Source of the DNA: an uncultured Myxococcales bacterium
Lineage (GTDB): Bacteria; Myxococcota; UBA727; VGSZ01
Length of the DNA stretch: 6,469 nucleotides
NCBI GenBank assembly: GCA_903952805.1
Contig: CAJBHN010000410.1
Location: forward strand, 1-6,469
Direction: 5' to 3'
Position 1 is the stretch's first letter; each line of letters opens with the position of its first letter. Position numbers and translations under genes: made by a program. This document shows, piece by piece, positions 6,081-6,469 of this stretch. Below the pieces are notes generated by a model. It ran no database searches, had not been told where the DNA came from, and worked only from the letters and a program-made list of their open reading frames with translations.

Positions 6081-6469
6081 TTGGCGGGCAGCTCGGCGAC
6101 AAGGGCGCGGATCCGCGCTCGCAAGGGGTCATGGGGCCGCAGCAAGCGCATCGCCTTGTCGGCAGCGTCGCGGGACAACGCGGCATGCCCGGCGGCCTGC
6201 TCGGCAGCGGCGATGTGGAACCAGATCTCCCCCTCGTCGGGAGCGAGACGATCGGCACGACGCAAGGTGATGACGGCGGCGGCAGGGTCGCCGGCCTTGA
6301 GCTCGGCCCAGCCCAGGGTGTCTGTGACGTAGCCGCTGTGGGGGTCTCGCAGCACCGCTCGCCACGCGAAGGCACGGGCGTCATCGGGGCGCAAGCTCCG
6401 CTCAGCGAGGGCGAAGGCCATGAAGTTGAGGGCGTCGACGTCGGCGCCGCTGCGTTCCACGAGGTGTTC
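6077..6469 (-). CDS. TPR repeat protein, C-terminal part
   Basis: The frame runs off the right edge, so only the last 130 residues are present and the start is outside. The visible part has TPR units, including LNFMAFALAE near residues 14-23, the landmark SGYVTDTLGWAELKAGD (45-61) and A-x-x-LRRADRLAPDEGEIWFHIAAAEQAAG (65-94), followed by a helical end. The LN-x-x-A/G and D-T/S-LGW blocks are typical of the C-terminal repeats of exported or outer-membrane TPR proteins in proteobacteria. It is the most upstream gene seen of a three-gene coupled operon and overlaps the LolB-like gene by four bases. A GTG at 6460 is in frame but has no special claim to be the start. Role: probably a protein-protein scaffold; partners are unknown. 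Confidence 0.82.
   Translation of the reverse strand, partial: EHLVERSGADVDALNFMAFALAERSLRPDDARAFAWRAVLRDPHSGYVTDTLGWAELKAGDPAAAVITLRRADRLAPDEGEIWFHIAAAEQAAGHAALSRDAADKAMRLLRPHDPLRARIRALVAELPAK

Overview
The window is GC-rich, with G or C favoured at third codon positions in every gene and no obvious compositional island. It carries two predicted lipoproteins, GTG starts, a TPR/LolB-like lipoprotein pair and a type III secretion-like chaperone. This combination suggests a Gram-negative bacterium of the Myxococcota/deltaproteobacterial kind. That placement is inference from gene content only; there is no rRNA or phylogenetic marker here.

Left part (about 1-1062, + strand): the C-terminal end of a small helical protein, which starts outside the window, is followed 2 bases later by a 244-residue TPR protein whose core resembles the SycD/LcrH/CesD class II chaperones of type III secretion. 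The helical protein has the size and C-terminal layout of a type III needle/rod or filament subunit, so the pair may be the edge of a type III secretion-like locus. The chaperone reading is fairly good; the needle/rod reading is weak.

Middle (1133-4007, + strand): a lipoprotein member of the YtcJ-type amidohydrolase family with all expected metal and catalytic positions. A 283-base non-coding gap follows, containing three successive inverted repeats. Next is an inner-membrane protein joining an N-terminal cyclic-nucleotide-binding domain to a C-terminal DUF1003 two-helix membrane domain. These genes have no evident functional link to each other.

Right part (4315-6469, - strand): a tightly coupled operon read right to left. 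It encodes the C-terminus of a TPR protein (start outside the window), a LolA/LolB-like (DUF4292-type) lipoprotein, and an epoxide-hydrolase-like alpha/beta hydrolase. Consecutive genes overlap by 4 bases (ATGA and GTGA). The operon converges on the cNMP/DUF1003 gene across a 307-base gap with two small hairpins and a suspicious, stop-interrupted minus-strand frame.

No tRNA, rRNA, CRISPR array, insertion sequence or attachment site was seen. The best candidate for something under-described is the left-edge pair; the structured gap before the cNMP/DUF1003 gene is second.
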